Source of the DNA: Rhodospirillales bacterium
GTDB taxonomy: Bacteria; Pseudomonadota; Alphaproteobacteria; BOG-932; Roseiterribacteraceae
Assembly: GCA_003165335.1 (NCBI GenBank)
Contig: PLTD01000188.1
Span: 1-32,930 of the forward strand
Reading direction: 5' to 3'
DNA: 32,930 nt
Below are positions 6,872-14,752 of the stretch, piece by piece. The number at the start of each line of letters is the position of its first letter. The first letter of the stretch is position 1. Position numbers and translations under genes: made by a program. The notes below the pieces were generated by a model. That model had not been told where the DNA came from. It made no database searches and saw nothing but the letters and a program-made list of their open reading frames with translations.

Positions 6872-6892
6872 CTAACATATCAAGGCTAACAT
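6872..6892 (-). promoter_or_regulatory. Direct-repeat operator of the TacA/GNAT module
   Basis: CTAACAT occurs at 6872-6878 and 6886-6892, 14 bp apart, about 35 bp upstream of the antitoxin start. The spacing and position suit cooperative binding by a ribbon-helix-helix antitoxin. The IS remnant ends about 30 bp further out, so the promoter region is only just intact. Confidence 0.45.
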
Positions 6893-6923
6893 TTAGCGAC
6901 TTCGACGCGCCGCCAACAACAAT

Positions 6924-7351
6924 GTTGGGCGCGGCGCCCGCCGAGAGCGGGGGCCCGTGGCGCGATGGCGTGCCCGGCCGATCGGCTTGACCAGGCCATG
7001 CCGGTGAAGGACGGCGTGGATGGTGCTCTTGGCCGGAATGCGAAAATCGCCATCCAGACGTCGCACCAGGAGTTCGCGGATCTTGCGCGCACCCCAGTGC
7101 GGCTTGTCACGCTTGAAGCCGACGATCAGGTTCTCAATCTGGGGCGGCAGCTGGTTGGCGTAGCGCACCGGCCGTCGCGAACGGGCGCTTAGCGCCTCCA
7201 GACCATGCTCTTTGTAGCGATCGAAAATCTTGTAGCCGGTCTTGCGCGAAATCCCGAACTCGCGGCAGACCTCGCTCATCGCCTCGCCATCCAGCACCCG
7301 GGCGACAAACCGCAGACGCTCTTCCATAGCCGAACACTCCTTCCAAGGCAT
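6924..7351 (-). pseudogene. Truncated and frameshifted IS481-type transposase
   Basis: The N-terminal third of an IS481-family transposase. It contains the HTH region (EVCREFGISRKTGYKIFDRY), the RSRRPVRYANQLP segment and HWGARKIRELLVRR. The catalytic DDE domain is missing. After RHRATG one base appears to be lost: the family's PLSAGAAPN continues in another frame, and homology stops there at about 6924. Both a frameshift and a deletion therefore inactivate it. The ATG at 7351 fits the family start and has GGAG upstream. It lies at the outer edge of the third TA unit and may mark a deletion that removed that unit's far end. Confidence 0.85.
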
Positions 7352-7355
7352 CGCC

Positions 7356-7385
7356 ATCTCCCGCCAAGCATGCTGGGCGGGAGAT
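7356..7385. promoter_or_regulatory. Perfect 10-bp-arm hairpin at the transposase start
   Basis: ATCTCCCGCC and GGCGGGAGAT are separated by 10 bp containing AGCATGCT. The arm near the gene includes the ribosome-binding site. Folding of read-through RNA would hide that site, a common way for insertion sequences to avoid expression from outside promoters. Confidence 0.6.
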
Positions 7386-7498
7386 GTTACCTATGTGTCC
7401 GGTACAAAATGTCACCTATGTCTCGAGCCGCTCACATGCATCGCTCAAGGCGTGAGACAAGCGCGTTACTAGCCTGCCCTCAGGTTAATCCGCATCGG

Positions 7499-7783
7499 TC
7501 AGGGCGCGTCCTTGCTGACCTGCCATCCACGTGAGCGGGCCACTTTTTCGCAGGTATAGGCGCCCTTACCCTCGCCCTTGCCCCATTCATAGCCAGAAGA
7601 ACCCGGCCGATAATATTTGCCGCTGTCGATTACCGCCCATACCACCTTGCCGGTCCCGCAGACGCTGCGAGCGTTCGACTCGGACGCAAACAAAGACGTC
7701 CCGTGCGCCGACGCCGAAACAGGCAGGGAAGAAATCGCCAATCCGGCGAAAGCCGCCGAAACTGCAAATATCCTGAAGCTCAC
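7499..7783 (-). CDS. Small exported protein of unknown function
   Basis: A 94-residue protein with a clear signal peptide (MSFRIFAVSAAFAGLAI..., cleavage near ASA at residues 24-26). The mature part has two cysteines (CGTG and YTCEKV) that may form a disulfide, and a VVWAVIDSGKYY...YEWGKGEGKGAYTCEKVARSRGW-like pattern similar to small secreted proteins with a VNTxSGxYH-type motif. I chose the GTG at 7783 because GAGGAG lies 7 bp upstream; an earlier GTG at 7798 would overlap it. It may belong to the accessory region or to the chromosome beyond it. No function can be assigned. Confidence 0.65.
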   Translation of the reverse strand: MSFRIFAVSAAFAGLAISSLPVSASAHGTSLFASESNARSVCGTGKVVWAVIDSGKYYRPGSSGYEWGKGEGKGAYTCEKVARSRGWQVSKDAP

Positions 7784-7946
7784 CGAACGTCTCCTCACTC
7801 TGGTCGGTTCATCATAAGAACCGATGCAATTGCGATAAGGGTCCTTAATGACGCATTACCGGCAATATAGTGGGGAGCCGCAGCAGCATTGTGGCACGAT
7901 TCAAGCCGACCTAAGGCACGCAGGGCGCCCAGCATAATGCTCACTC

Positions 7947-7967
7947 TATAATCCGGCGGTCAGACCG
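7947..7967 (+). promoter_or_regulatory. -10 box and palindromic operator upstream of the MFS gene
   Basis: A perfect TATAAT (7947-7952) has no matching -35, which suggests an activator-dependent or weak promoter. CGGTC-A-GACCG (7957-7967) is a perfect 5-1-5 palindrome at the expected transcription start. A TetR-type regulator gene lies downstream in the same cluster (11623), but a link is only a guess. Confidence 0.45.
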
Positions 7968-7972
7968 GCTAA

Positions 7973-7993
7973 TCTCCCCAAAAATCGGGGAGA
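7973..7993 (+). promoter_or_regulatory. Hairpin hiding the MFS ribosome-binding site
   Basis: TCTCCCC (7973-7979) pairs perfectly with GGGGAGA (7987-7993) across a 7-nt loop. The second arm is the Shine-Dalgarno sequence, 3 bp before the ATG at 7997. The hairpin would have to open for translation. Confidence 0.6.
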
Positions 7994-7996
7994 CCA

Positions 7997-9325
7997 ATGG
8001 ACGCTTTAAGCGACGCAGGCTACCGCAACCTCGCGGCAGATGGACGTGCGGCTCTGCCCGCTTGGCGCTATTGGACCTTGTTCCTGCTGGTGACGATGGC
8101 GACTTTCAGCATGGTCGACAAAATGCTGATCACCGTCCTGCTGGACCCGATAAAACATGAATTCGGGCTAAGCGACACGCAACTCGGCCTTCTAACCGGG
8201 ATATCCTTTTCGTTGTTTTTTGCGGTCGCCGGAATTCCCCTGGGCATCGCCGCCGATCGAACCAGCCGCCGCAATCTGATTGCAGCATGCATCACGATCT
8301 GGAGCCTGGCGACTGTGCTTTGCGGCTTTACGACCGGCTTTCTCCAGCTTCTGATGCTGCGCTTTGTCGTAGGAGCCGGAGAGTCCGGCGCAACGCCATC
8401 CGCAGTCTCGATGATAAGCGACCTGTTTCCGACACGCGAACGGGCGCGGGCGCTGGCTATATATTATCTCTTCACGCCCATCGGATCGGGCGTCGGACTG
8501 ACAGTCGGCGCGATCCTGGTGCATGCCTATGGCTGGCGAACGACGGTAATATCTGCCGGACTGCCCGGTCTGGCGATTGTACTTATCCTGTTGGTGACGG
8601 TGCGTGAGCCCCGGCGATTGAATACCCACGGCCAGCTGGATCTTACGGATGCGGCGCCGCCGATCGCGGAGACTATGCGCTTCATCCTCGGTCAGCGTTC
8701 GCTGCTACACCTTGCAGCCGGGATTACGCTGGTCACCATCGCTGTGAATGCCTTCGGCATGTGGATGTATCCATTTTTTACCCGGGTCGATCATATCTCG
8801 CAGGCATCTGCCGGATGGAAAATCAGCCTTGCGACCTATCCCGCCAGCTCGGTTGGAATGATCGTCGTGGGTGTGCTTGCCGATCGGCTCTCCGGTCGAG
8901 ATGAGCGCTGGCGCGTCTGGTTGCCGGCGATTTTGTCGTTCGCCTGCCTGCCTACCGCATTGGCCGCGGTAACGGCAGCGGATCCGAATGTGGCGCTCGC
9001 CTTTACCGGCTTGTGGATGGTCGCCGGCATTTCCTGGTTCGGGGCCAGCTATGGGGTTTCCCAGTCATTGGTGCAACCGCGTATGCGTGCGACCTTGAGT
9101 TCGATCCTCCTCTTGTTGACCACGCTGCTCGGCTTCGGCGTTGGGCCCCTTATTACCGGAAGCATCAGCGACGCGGTCGCTCCGATGGTCGGCGTTCGGT
9201 CGGTCGCTTACGGCATGGTCGGCGCCAATCTGCTGGCCTTATGGGGAGGCGTGCATTTTCTTCTAGCTTCCCGGAGCCTTCGCCACGACCTGCGGGTTGT
9301 TTCCGGCAAACCCATTACCGTTTAA
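7997..9325 (+). CDS. Spinster-like MFS transporter
   Basis: A 442-residue inner-membrane protein with twelve hydrophobic segments. It resembles the Spinster-like branch of the major facilitator superfamily: FSMVDKMLITVLLDPIKHEFGLSDTQLGLL at the first helix pair, motif A GIAADRTSRR near residues 75-84, and RFVVGAGESGATPSA in helix 4. Members carry organic acids, sugar acids or lipids; substrate cannot be told here. The start has GGGGAG upstream within a hairpin. The cytochrome c gene starts 14 bp after its stop, so the two are probably one transcript and may deal with the same substrate. Confidence 0.88.
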   Translation: MDALSDAGYRNLAADGRAALPAWRYWTLFLLVTMATFSMVDKMLITVLLDPIKHEFGLSDTQLGLLTGISFSLFFAVAGIPLGIAADRTSRRNLIAACITIWSLATVLCGFTTGFLQLLMLRFVVGAGESGATPSAVSMISDLFPTRERARALAIYYLFTPIGSGVGLTVGAILVHAYGWRTTVISAGLPGLAIVLILLVTVREPRRLNTHGQLDLTDAAPPIAETMRFILGQRSLLHLAAGITLVTIAVNAFGMWMYPFFTRVDHISQASAGWKISLATYPASSVGMIVVGVLADRLSGRDERWRVWLPAILSFACLPTALAAVTAADPNVALAFTGLWMVAGISWFGASYGVSQSLVQPRMRATLSSILLLLTTLLGFGVGPLITGSISDAVAPMVGVRSVAYGMVGANLLALWGGVHFLLASRSLRHDLRVVSGKPITV

Positions 9326-9339
9326 CTTCCGAGGTGACC

Positions 9340-10596
9340 ATGCGGATATTTACTGCGGCATGTGCGGCGATTGTGATGGCATGGTGGGGATCAACGGCTC
9401 ACGCCGCATCACCCGAATTAATCGCCAAAGGCGAATATCTGGCGCGTGCCGGCGACTGCGTCGTTTGCCACACGGGGCCGGGTGAGCGGCCTTTCGCCGG
9501 CGGTTTGCGCATGGCGACGCCTCTTGGGAACATCTACACAACGAACATTACCCCGGATAAGGATTCCGGCATCGGCAACGACAGTTTCGAGGATTTCGAG
9601 CGCGCCATGCGCCGGGGCATCGCGCAGGACGGTCACCGTCTTTATCCGGCCATGCCCTACCCGTCCTACGCTAAAGTCAGCGACGATGATCTGCGTGCCC
9701 TTTACGCGTTTTTCATGGAGAGCGTCCCGCCCGCCAGCCGCAAGAACGCACCCAGCGAAATTCCCCGCCCCCTCAATATCCGCTGGCCCCTGGCGATATG
9801 GGACAAGATCTTTACAGACAAGATCGGCTACGACCCGGATCCATCACACGACGAGGCATGGAATCGTGGCGCCTATCTGGTGCAGGGCTTGGGCCATTGC
9901 GGAAGCTGTCATACGCCGCGTGGCATTTTCTTTCAGGAAAAGGCGTTGTCGGAAAAACAGCCGATCTACTTGTCGGGCGGCAATTTGGACAACTGGTTCG
10001 CCTCGAGCCTGCGCGAAGAGTCTGAAGCCGGTCTCGCCACATGGAGCGAGTCCGATATCTCTCAATTCCTTAAGACCGGGCACAACACGCACGGAACGGC
10101 TTTCGGAACCATGATCGACGCGATCAACAATAGCACCCAATATCTGACTGACGCGGATCTTGCCTCCATAGCGGTCTATTTGAAATCTCTGCCCGGCAAT
10201 CAAGCAAGCCAAGCACCGCCAATCTCAGCAGACGAAGCTGACGGCAAACTCTACGTCCAGCAATGCGCCGCATGCCATGTCGCCGAAGGAAAGGGGCATG
10301 CACCCTACATAGCGCCACTGGCGGGCAACCCTCCCGTGATGGATGCGGACCCGGCGTCGCTGATCAACATCACTTTGAATGGTTCGTCGCGCGTCGTTGT
10401 GGACGGAATGCCCGATGCCTACCGCATGCCGCAATTTCGGGTGCTGCTGAACGACGACGAGATCGCTGCCATCGTCACCTATATTCGGACGCGCTGGGGT
10501 AACAATGCCGGCCCTGTCACTGCCGACCAGGTCGCCAAGATTCGAAAATCCACGGATGCGGCGAGCGATGCCGTCGTTATTCTGAAGATGCGTTGA
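9340..10596 (+). CDS. Three-haem c-type cytochrome (dehydrogenase cytochrome subunit type)
   Basis: A 418-residue exported cytochrome. Residues 1-22 form a signal peptide (cleavage near AHA). Three CxxCH haem sites are seen: C40-C43-H44, C187-C190-H191 and C309-C312-H313. This is the layout of the cytochrome subunit of membrane alcohol, gluconate or aldehyde dehydrogenases, which passes electrons from the catalytic subunit to ubiquinone. The frame stays open far upstream into the MFS gene, but the signal peptide and GAGGTGA fix the ATG at 9340. No dehydrogenase subunit lies next to it, which is unusual; the partner must be encoded elsewhere. Confidence 0.9.
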   Translation: MRIFTAACAAIVMAWWGSTAHAASPELIAKGEYLARAGDCVVCHTGPGERPFAGGLRMATPLGNIYTTNITPDKDSGIGNDSFEDFERAMRRGIAQDGHRLYPAMPYPSYAKVSDDDLRALYAFFMESVPPASRKNAPSEIPRPLNIRWPLAIWDKIFTDKIGYDPDPSHDEAWNRGAYLVQGLGHCGSCHTPRGIFFQEKALSEKQPIYLSGGNLDNWFASSLREESEAGLATWSESDISQFLKTGHNTHGTAFGTMIDAINNSTQYLTDADLASIAVYLKSLPGNQASQAPPISADEADGKLYVQQCAACHVAEGKGHAPYIAPLAGNPPVMDADPASLINITLNGSSRVVVDGMPDAYRMPQFRVLLNDDEIAAIVTYIRTRWGNNAGPVTADQVAKIRKSTDAASDAVVILKMR

Positions 10597-10644
10597 CCGC
10601 GCCCAATAGCGCCGAGCCTTGCTTAACCGATCTGACAAAATGGG

Positions 10645-11559
10645 ATGAATGTTGTGTTGAACAATCGCCTCACGCTTGCGCTTCTCGCCGGCTTCCTTTG
10701 CGCCACCTTCGTTCCATCACCAGCTTTCGCCTGGAGTGAGGAAGGGCATCGGATTGTCGCGCTGATCGCGGATCACTATCTGGATGCGGCGGCAAAGCAG
10801 CAGGTCGATGCCATGCTGAGCGCCGACACGGATCCGCTGACCAAACACGATATTGCTAGCGAGTCGGTTTGGGCCGACACACACCGCGATCTCGACCGCC
10901 AGAAGGTATCGGCGCGATTCACGGTGACAGAGTCTTGGCATTCCGTAAAAATGGAGCTCGGCCATCCCGACATTGATACCGCTTGCGCGGGTCATCCGGC
11001 CCTTCCGACGGGCATAACGGCCTCGCAGGGTCCCGCAGATTGCGCGCTGGACAAGGTTAACCAGTTCGCGGCCGAACTCGCATCCAAATCGACCTCGGCG
11101 GCCGAGAAGCTACTGGCGCTAAAATATCTGCTCAATCTCGTCGGCGATCTGCATCAGCCGCTCTATGTCAGCGACGATCACAACGCGGGTGGGGACGCCG
11201 TGCGCGTCTCGGGCGGAGGCGCCGACCCTGGCACTTTGCGCCGCTATTGGGATGCCGATTTCATAGATTTCCTGGGTGACGACCCCAAGGCGATTGCCGA
11301 CGACCTTGCCGACGGCATTCGACAGAGCAAGACTTTCGACAAAATGTCGGAGGGTACGCCGACCGACTGGACCAAGGAGGCTTTTGCCTTGGCTAAGGAT
11401 CACGCCTACGGAAAACTACCGGCCAAGAAGGCGGACAACTCTTTTGAACTTCCGCCCGATTATGTAACCGACGCGATCGAGACCGTCCGGTTGCAATTGG
11501 CGCGAGCCGGAGTCCGATTGGCAACTGTATTGAACCATGCGCTGGCGGCGAAGACTTAA
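10645..11559 (+). CDS. S1/P1-type nuclease homologue with altered zinc sites
   Basis: A 304-residue exported protein of the S1/P1 nuclease family, periplasmic enzymes that cut single-stranded nucleic acid with three zinc ions. The signal peptide ends at AFA so that W30 becomes residue 1, as the family requires for the Zn3 site. W30, H35, D78, H99, D168 and D203 are kept. Three ligand histidines are changed: the P1 H116, H126 and H149 positions are N164, Y174 and R199 (family LLHLVGD, QPLH and NLH..WD; here LLNLVGD, QPLY and TLRRYWD). Each change needs one base. Catalysis is doubtful. No clear ribosome-binding site precedes the ATG. It follows the cytochrome gene by 48 bp. Confidence 0.85.
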   Translation: MNVVLNNRLTLALLAGFLCATFVPSPAFAWSEEGHRIVALIADHYLDAAAKQQVDAMLSADTDPLTKHDIASESVWADTHRDLDRQKVSARFTVTESWHSVKMELGHPDIDTACAGHPALPTGITASQGPADCALDKVNQFAAELASKSTSAAEKLLALKYLLNLVGDLHQPLYVSDDHNAGGDAVRVSGGGADPGTLRRYWDADFIDFLGDDPKAIADDLADGIRQSKTFDKMSEGTPTDWTKEAFALAKDHAYGKLPAKKADNSFELPPDYVTDAIETVRLQLARAGVRLATVLNHALAAKT

Positions 11560-11622
11560 GCGAACAGTCTGTGACCACGCTGCGCTTGACTCGACGTGTA
11601 AGGATAGCTCATCAGCACAACT

Positions 11623-12291
11623 ATGGATCGCAAGGCCGCAGCTAAAAATCGTCCGCTGACGCCGGACGCCGTTCAAGCCGATGCAGGGCTGTCGATTATT
11701 CGGCGCAGCCCGATCCAGGGTCGCAGCCAGGACAAGGTTCAGCGAATTCTCGCCGCTACTGCAAAGCTGGCCGACACGATAACGCTCGAATCTATAACAA
11801 TGATGCAGATCGCCGACGCCGCAGAAGCCTCATTTAGCTCGATATATAGGTTTTTCCCGAGCAAGGACGCGATTCTCGAAGCCGTCGCGATGGAAAACTT
11901 AGACCGACTGCAAAAAGAATATGAAGCCTATTTCGCCAAGGCCGATCTCCAGGATGGCGCAAAGATCATCGACGACGCGATCGACATCTACATCGCTTTT
12001 GCAGCCCGGGAGCCGGGGTTTCGATCGCTGTGGATACATGGCGCGCCTACGCCGGCAATATCCCGCCGTTCCCGACGCGTGCACGAAGCGGCGCTCGCCC
12101 TCGCAAAGGTCTATGCGGTCGAACGTCTGGGGTTTGTCGCAAGCGAAGACCTGGAGATCCGCCTCGCCATGGCCGCGAATGCAACTACACATGTCCTGCG
12201 ATACGCTTTCCAGCAGACCGAGTTTCCTCGGGACCGCGTCATCGCAGAATTGAAGCGTTGGTTGAAAGCCGCTCTTTTAATGCTCGGTTAG
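11623..12291 (+). CDS. TetR-family transcriptional regulator
   Basis: A 222-residue regulator. After a basic 35-residue extension, residues 36-85 form the TetR DNA-binding domain (KVQRILAATAKLADT, MMQIADAAEASFSSIYRFFPSKDAILEAV). The remainder is a helical ligand-binding domain with no recognisable specificity. AAGGA lies about 20 bp before the ATG, too far for a good ribosome-binding site, so the start may be wrong. It could regulate the MFS-cytochrome genes upstream, where a palindrome overlaps the likely start site, but this is inference. Confidence 0.85.
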   Translation: MDRKAAAKNRPLTPDAVQADAGLSIIRRSPIQGRSQDKVQRILAATAKLADTITLESITMMQIADAAEASFSSIYRFFPSKDAILEAVAMENLDRLQKEYEAYFAKADLQDGAKIIDDAIDIYIAFAAREPGFRSLWIHGAPTPAISRRSRRVHEAALALAKVYAVERLGFVASEDLEIRLAMAANATTHVLRYAFQQTEFPRDRVIAELKRWLKAALLMLG

Positions 12292-12300
12292 AGCCGACCT

Positions 12301-12513
12301 TTATTTCCGAACCGACGCCTGGGCACTTTGCGTTTTCTTCTCGCGGTTTCTTTTTGCGCTTTGCTGATTCGATTGACCGCTCTCGGAAAGGGCGATCGCC
12401 ACCGCCTGTTTGCGATTGGTGACTTTCTGTCCCGCGCTCGAACGCAGATCGCCCTCCTTAAACTCGTGCATCACGGTTTCGACCTTGTTCTTCTGTCCGC
12501 GGGTGGTGGGCAT
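12301..12513 (-). CDS. DUF6496-type small basic protein
   Basis: A 70-residue cytoplasmic protein. The core VMHEFKEGDLRSSAGQKV and NRKQAVAIALSES is the pattern of DUF6496 proteins, whose function is unknown; the tail is rich in Lys, Arg, Gln and Ser and likely disordered. GAGG stands 6 bp before the ATG. Its stop lies 9 bp from that of the TetR gene on the other strand. Confidence 0.75.
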   Translation of the reverse strand: MPTTRGQKNKVETVMHEFKEGDLRSSAGQKVTNRKQAVAIALSESGQSNQQSAKRNREKKTQSAQASVRK

Positions 12514-12582
12514 CTTAAGCCTCGATCGTATCGGTTGGTTCTCCGATAACGCTAAAACTGGAGGCGACGTTCCAAGGGCCGA

Positions 12583-13680
12583 TCAGGGTTGGGGGTCCAA
12601 CTCGCGATAAATGCCATCCTGCCAGCGGTAGAGAACGTAGTTGTTTCCCTGCACGTCGCCCTTGGCATCGAATTTCACCGGGCCGCGGGTCGTGTTGAAG
12701 GTGATGGCGTGCAGCTGTTCGGCAACCTTGCGCGCATCGGTTGTTCCTGCTTTCGCAGCAGCTTCGGCCCAGGCCTGCACCGCTGCATATGCGAATAGGG
12801 GATATCCGTCGGTCAGCCGGCCAGCGGCCTTCATACGATCGACAACATCTTTATTCTTGGGATCATGCGTCGGGTCGGGTGCAAATGTCATCATTGTGCC
12901 GTCGCCCGCCGCCCCGGTAATCGCCCAGAAATCGCGTGAGACCACCGCATCGCCAGACACCATGACCGTGGTCAAGCCTTGCTCCTTCATCTGGCGGACG
13001 ATAGAGCCAGCCTCAACCGGATAGCCTGCGTAATAGAGAACATCCACTCCTGTCTGCTTGAGTTTGGCGACAAGGGAGGAATAGTCCTTCTCCCCCGGCG
13101 TGATCGTATCGTCCATCACCTCTTTTACCCCGCCGGCATTGAGTGCTTTGCGGGTTTCGTCGGCCAATCCCTGACTGTAGGTCTGGCGATCGTCCACGAT
13201 CGCGATCTTCTTGCCGGGAAATAATTTGATAAGGTCGCGGCCTGCCAGCGCACCTTGCTGATCATCCCGCCCGCAGATGCGAAAAACATTCCAATGCCCC
13301 GCATCGGTGAGCTTCGGATTGGTCGAACCGGGCGAGATCATCAAGATTCCTTCTTCGGCATAGACGTCCGAAGCGGGAATAGACGAGCCAGAGCAGAAAT
13401 GACCGATCACGACGGCAGGCGGGCTTGCAGCCAATTGATTTGCGATCGCCACCGCCTGTTTGGGATCGCATACGTCATCGTGAACGGTAAGACGCAGCTT
13501 TTGACCCAGGATACCTCCGGCTGCGTTCAGGTCGTCGACGGCCTGTTGCGATCCATCACGCAACTGCTCGCCATGGCTGGCGTCCGATCCTGTCATTGGG
13601 GCTACCATCGCGACTTCTATGTCGGCAAGTGCGAGCGGTGAAATTAGGGAGAAAGCGAATAGAGCGAGACCAAAACGCAT
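12583..13680 (-). CDS. Periplasmic substrate-binding protein, branched-chain amino acid type
   Basis: A 365-residue LivJ/LivK-like protein (Peripla_BP_6 fold) that binds solute in the periplasm for the ABC importer encoded at 14749-18556. The signal peptide ends at ALA around residue 19, followed by IEVAMVAPMTGSDASHGEQL, typical of LivK. The HFCSGSSIPASDVYAEEG segment forms part of the ligand site. I chose the ATG at 13680 where the signal peptide begins; the frame is open to 13716 but the ribosome-binding site is weak for both. It is separated from the other transporter genes by an oxidoreductase on the opposite strand. Ligand is not known. Confidence 0.88.
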   Translation of the reverse strand: MRFGLALFAFSLISPLALADIEVAMVAPMTGSDASHGEQLRDGSQQAVDDLNAAGGILGQKLRLTVHDDVCDPKQAVAIANQLAASPPAVVIGHFCSGSSIPASDVYAEEGILMISPGSTNPKLTDAGHWNVFRICGRDDQQGALAGRDLIKLFPGKKIAIVDDRQTYSQGLADETRKALNAGGVKEVMDDTITPGEKDYSSLVAKLKQTGVDVLYYAGYPVEAGSIVRQMKEQGLTTVMVSGDAVVSRDFWAITGAAGDGTMMTFAPDPTHDPKNKDVVDRMKAAGRLTDGYPLFAYAAVQAWAEAAAKAGTTDARKVAEQLHAITFNTTRGPVKFDAKGDVQGNNYVLYRWQDGIYRELDPQP

Positions 13681-13846
13681 AGTGATCTTTCTCGATAAAG
13701 CGGCGGACGTGCCCATGATAGTGGCTTTGGCTTAAGATGATAGAAAGGATCGAACGGGCGGTTCGGACATCGCGAGCGATCCAATCCTTGCCTATAACGC
13801 CGCTTCAAAGCCGTGTACAACGCGTCCTCCGACGATGAGGGGCAAG

Positions 13847-14752
13847 ATGGCGCGCAAATGGGCAATCCAGGATATTCCATCACAAAAGGGCAAGTTGGCG
13901 GTCGTAACCGGGGCCAATCGCGGTTTGGGACTGGAAATCGTAAAGGGTTTGGCCAGCGCAGGCGCGCATATCGTCATGGCAGTTCGCGATCGCGCTAAGG
14001 CGGCGGCAGCCATCGCGACGGTTGTACGTGAGTTTCCGAGCGCCGAGGTCGAGGCGATGACCCTGGACCAGGCTGACATTGCCTCGATTCGCAGCTTCTC
14101 GGAAGAATTCCACAAGCGCTTCAACCATCTCGACTTGTTGATAAACAACGCGTCCGCAATCCTGGTTCATCAGTCCAAAACGCAAGACGGGTTTGAAAAG
14201 CATTTCGGTGTCAATCATCTTGGAAGCTTCGCGCTCACCGGACTGCTGCTCGACAAGCTAACCTCGGCAAAGGGCGCTCGCATCGTCAACACCTCCAGTA
14301 CCGCCCACCGGCTGGTAAAGAGCATCGACCTGGATGATCTGCAGTTCCAGCACACGGCTTATAAGCCTATGGAAGCCTATGGGAGAAGCAAGCTCGCGGC
14401 ATTGCTGTTCAATGCCGAGCTTGACCGGCGGCTCAGAAAAGCGGGTTTCGATACAAAAGCCGTGGCTGCACACCCGGGCTATTCAAATACAAACCCCGAT
14501 AAGGGTGGCGTGCTCATGCGGGTTGCAACCTCGATTTTTGCACAGCCGGCAGCCATGGGCGCCTTGCCCCAGCTATACGCAGCAACGGCACCCGGCGTCA
14601 GCGGCGGGGACTACATTGGACCAGGCGGCATTGCTGAAATGCGCGGGTATCCCGCAAAAGTCGGCTGCACCCTTCAAGCAAAAGATCAGACGGTTGCAGC
14701 CCGCCTTTGGGCCATATCGGAGTCACTGACAGGCGTCAGCTTCCTCGATTAA
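13847..14752 (+). CDS. Short-chain dehydrogenase/reductase
   Basis: A 301-residue SDR oxidoreductase. The cofactor loop TGANRGLG starts at 21, NNA at 100-102, the catalytic serine is S150 (NTSS), and Y178-x-x-x-K182 (YGRSK) completes the active site. The overall pattern (LDLLINNA, FGVNHLGSFALTGLLL, AHPGYSNTN) is that of retinol-dehydrogenase/protochlorophyllide-reductase-like SDRs, so NADP is the likely cofactor; the substrate is not known. The ATG at 13847 has AGGGG upstream and is preferred to the ATG at 13835. Its stop overlaps the livF stop by 3 bp on the opposite strand, leaving no room for a terminator. Confidence 0.88.
   Translation: MARKWAIQDIPSQKGKLAVVTGANRGLGLEIVKGLASAGAHIVMAVRDRAKAAAAIATVVREFPSAEVEAMTLDQADIASIRSFSEEFHKRFNHLDLLINNASAILVHQSKTQDGFEKHFGVNHLGSFALTGLLLDKLTSAKGARIVNTSSTAHRLVKSIDLDDLQFQHTAYKPMEAYGRSKLAALLFNAELDRRLRKAGFDTKAVAAHPGYSNTNPDKGGVLMRVATSIFAQPAAMGALPQLYAATAPGVSGGDYIGPGGIAEMRGYPAKVGCTLQAKDQTVAARLWAISESLTGVSFLD

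Larger units (their letters stand above)
6924..7424 (-). mobile_element. Remnant of an IS481-family insertion sequence
   Basis: This covers the truncated transposase and its start-side end. Two related words, TGTTACCTATGTGTC (7385-7399) and TGTCACCTATGTCTC (7410-7424), lie 25 bp apart. The outer one resembles the IS481 terminal inverted repeat. The opposite end and catalytic half are missing. I see no target-site duplication. Confidence 0.7.

Noticed and set aside
8192-8629. 145-codon minus-strand ORF within the MFS gene
   Set aside because: Shadow frame of a well-supported transporter gene.
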